From NCBI RefSeq assembly GCF_028453695.1, contig NC_135773.1, positions 25,407,782 through 25,471,781 of the forward strand: a stretch of DNA of 64,000 nt, written 5' to 3'. Position 1 is the first letter of the stretch, and each line of letters opens with the position of its first letter. The notes below the pieces were generated by a model. It did no database searches and was not told the DNA's origin. It was given only the letters and a program-made list of their open reading frames with translations. Shown here in pieces: positions 62,601 through 64,000 of the stretch. The position numbers and the translations under genes were made by a program. The stretch is from Augochlora pura (taxonomy: Eukaryota; Arthropoda; Insecta; Hymenoptera; Halictidae).

Positions 62601-64000
62601 GATGCGATTAATTGGCGCTGATGTTATCGGAGCTGAGAACAAATGTTTCGCGAGTTACGAAAGTAGCCGGCGGTTACTTATCGGACTAATAGATTAGATT
62701 GTTTGGTTTCGTTTTCAAATTAAATTATACACGGCCGCGTCCGGTTTTGATAAATGGGAATAATTCGTTAATTACTTTTGCTAATTAATTCTTTTTGCTT
62801 TAAATGGAATCATATAATTTTTGTGGTTTATAAAAGCTAATTTCATCTCTTGACGTTTCTAATCCCGGAATTAACAACGCAAATTCAACGGCTCCTCGTC
62901 ATCACGCAATTTCCATGTAAACAATTTTCCTATGGCTCAGGACGTTCCAAGTTAATTGACCACGTTCCTTAGCCGCGGGAACATCGGCGCGTTTCGATGG
63001 CAATCGAATTAATGACAACTGTATCCGTTCCCCGATAATTCCGGCGAGTGTCAAGGGACGACCGTCCCCGAAATATTTTCCGGTGGTTCCGCGGCCGCCG
63101 GAATTCGGATCGGCGCGGAATGCTCGGAAATATTATTTTTCTTCGGGGATAGGCCTTGTCTGTGGTTATAAACGCGAAAGAGATTAGGCGTCCGCGCGCG
63201 CGGTATCAGCCGTCGTCCCCTTTTCTGTGTCGCCGGCCGCGATAAGGCATTCCGGCACGCAATAACCACGATAAATCCGCGCCACCGAAATATATAGCGC
63301 GCCGCGCGACGCGACGCGACGCGCAGAATGGGCACGCCAATACCGGTTCTCGCGATGAGTAATAAACAACGCGGCCGTACATTTCTCTGACGAAGCGGTT
63401 GGCTCGCCCGCCGCGTCATTACGCTTCTTTCAGAGTCCTGCGATTTCCACGCGAGCCTCGCGATATCACTCGATTACTTCCCCACCTCCTCTTCGTCAAC
63501 GATCCTCGGAGCGATTCTTGCACAGCCACGAAACGGACGGTGCTTACGAGACTCGCTCCTAAGACTCACCTTGCAAAACGCAATAATCTTCCTTCGAATT
63601 GAACGAAATGACTTGAACATTTTTGGAGATGTCTTCTTCGAGTTATCTTCAAAAGAGAAGATATAAAAATTGACGGTCTTTTTCTCAAGTTCTTTCTTTT
63701 ATCCGAGTCTCTAACGAAAATTCAAGTAATACGTTTTTTTAAGTCTCGAGAATTTAAGTGCGCACTGCAAATTTTATTAGAATCGTTTAATTCGTAGCTA
63801 CGGTCATTGAAATTTAATCTATCGATTTCTCTCAGTTTTCTGTCGAAGGTCGAACGTCAACCGATTATTTTAATGAAATATTGTTTCCTATAATTTTCAG
63901 TGGCTCGTAAAAGAATGTTTTAATTTTTAAACGTGTGTCTACTTTCAATAATAATATTTTTAATCGAATATCGTGATTTAAAAGAGACGCGCCAGACATT

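Larger units (their letters stand above)
54905..64000. other. Non-coding region to the window end
   Basis: Mixed AT-rich and CpG-rich DNA. The longest open frames (57268-57873 reverse, 201 codons; 60862-61377 forward, 171 codons) overlap others in other frames and show no domain. Simple repeats include a GGTC run (57000-57021), a poly-C tract near 58611-58631, a CT run of about 55 bp (59608-59663) and GA-rich DNA (62262-62300). AGGAGGGTTAA at 57891 looks like a lone TTAA-element end. Confidence 0.45.

Overview
The window is animal nuclear DNA from an insect, most likely a hymenopteran (bee-like). Its genes have many short AT-rich introns with GT..AG borders. One gene encodes an insect cuticle protein of the R&R (RR-1) family. 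The non-coding DNA alternates between AT-rich and strikingly CpG-rich stretches. The order is an inference: it rests on this composition and on short TTAA-flanked repeats, not on a species match. I joined the exons by hand from splice sites and reading phase.

Layout. 1-2487 (+): the 3' part of a TACC gene (centrosome and spindle coiled coil), with its 5' end outside the window. 2990-5007 (-), convergent with TACC: a 589-residue basic nuclear protein. Its C-terminus resembles that of MTBP, the Treslin partner in replication-origin firing, and it carries two cyclin-docking-like RxLF motifs. 6839-13843 (+): a complete 23-exon ABCA-type full transporter of 1663 residues with both nucleotide-binding domains intact. 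14420-17482 (-): a five-exon, glycine-rich RR-1 cuticular protein of 347 residues. Its first exon lies in one arm of a diverged inverted duplication. 17483-25225: mainly GC-rich non-coding sequence. 25226-29985 (+): a PMF1/Nnf1-like kinetochore subunit of 190 residues, split by a 4.1 kb first intron. 30172-31065 (-): an unrecognised 198-residue coiled-coil protein. At 31066-31356 a CCAAT-containing divergent promoter region is followed by a probable untranslated first exon on the + strand with a GTAAGT donor.

From 31357 to the end (about 32.6 kb) no protein gene can be supported. This stretch looks like a very long first intron or regulatory territory of a gene whose coding exons lie beyond the window. 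It holds simple repeats, short tandem arrays, several TTAA-flanked (piggyBac-like) miniature elements and one candidate coding exon at 35921-36065.

The genes do not form a pathway. Three of them (TACC, the MTBP-like gene and PMF1) belong to chromosome replication or segregation, but nothing in the sequence shows shared control. No tRNA, rRNA, CRISPR or intact transposase gene was recognised.
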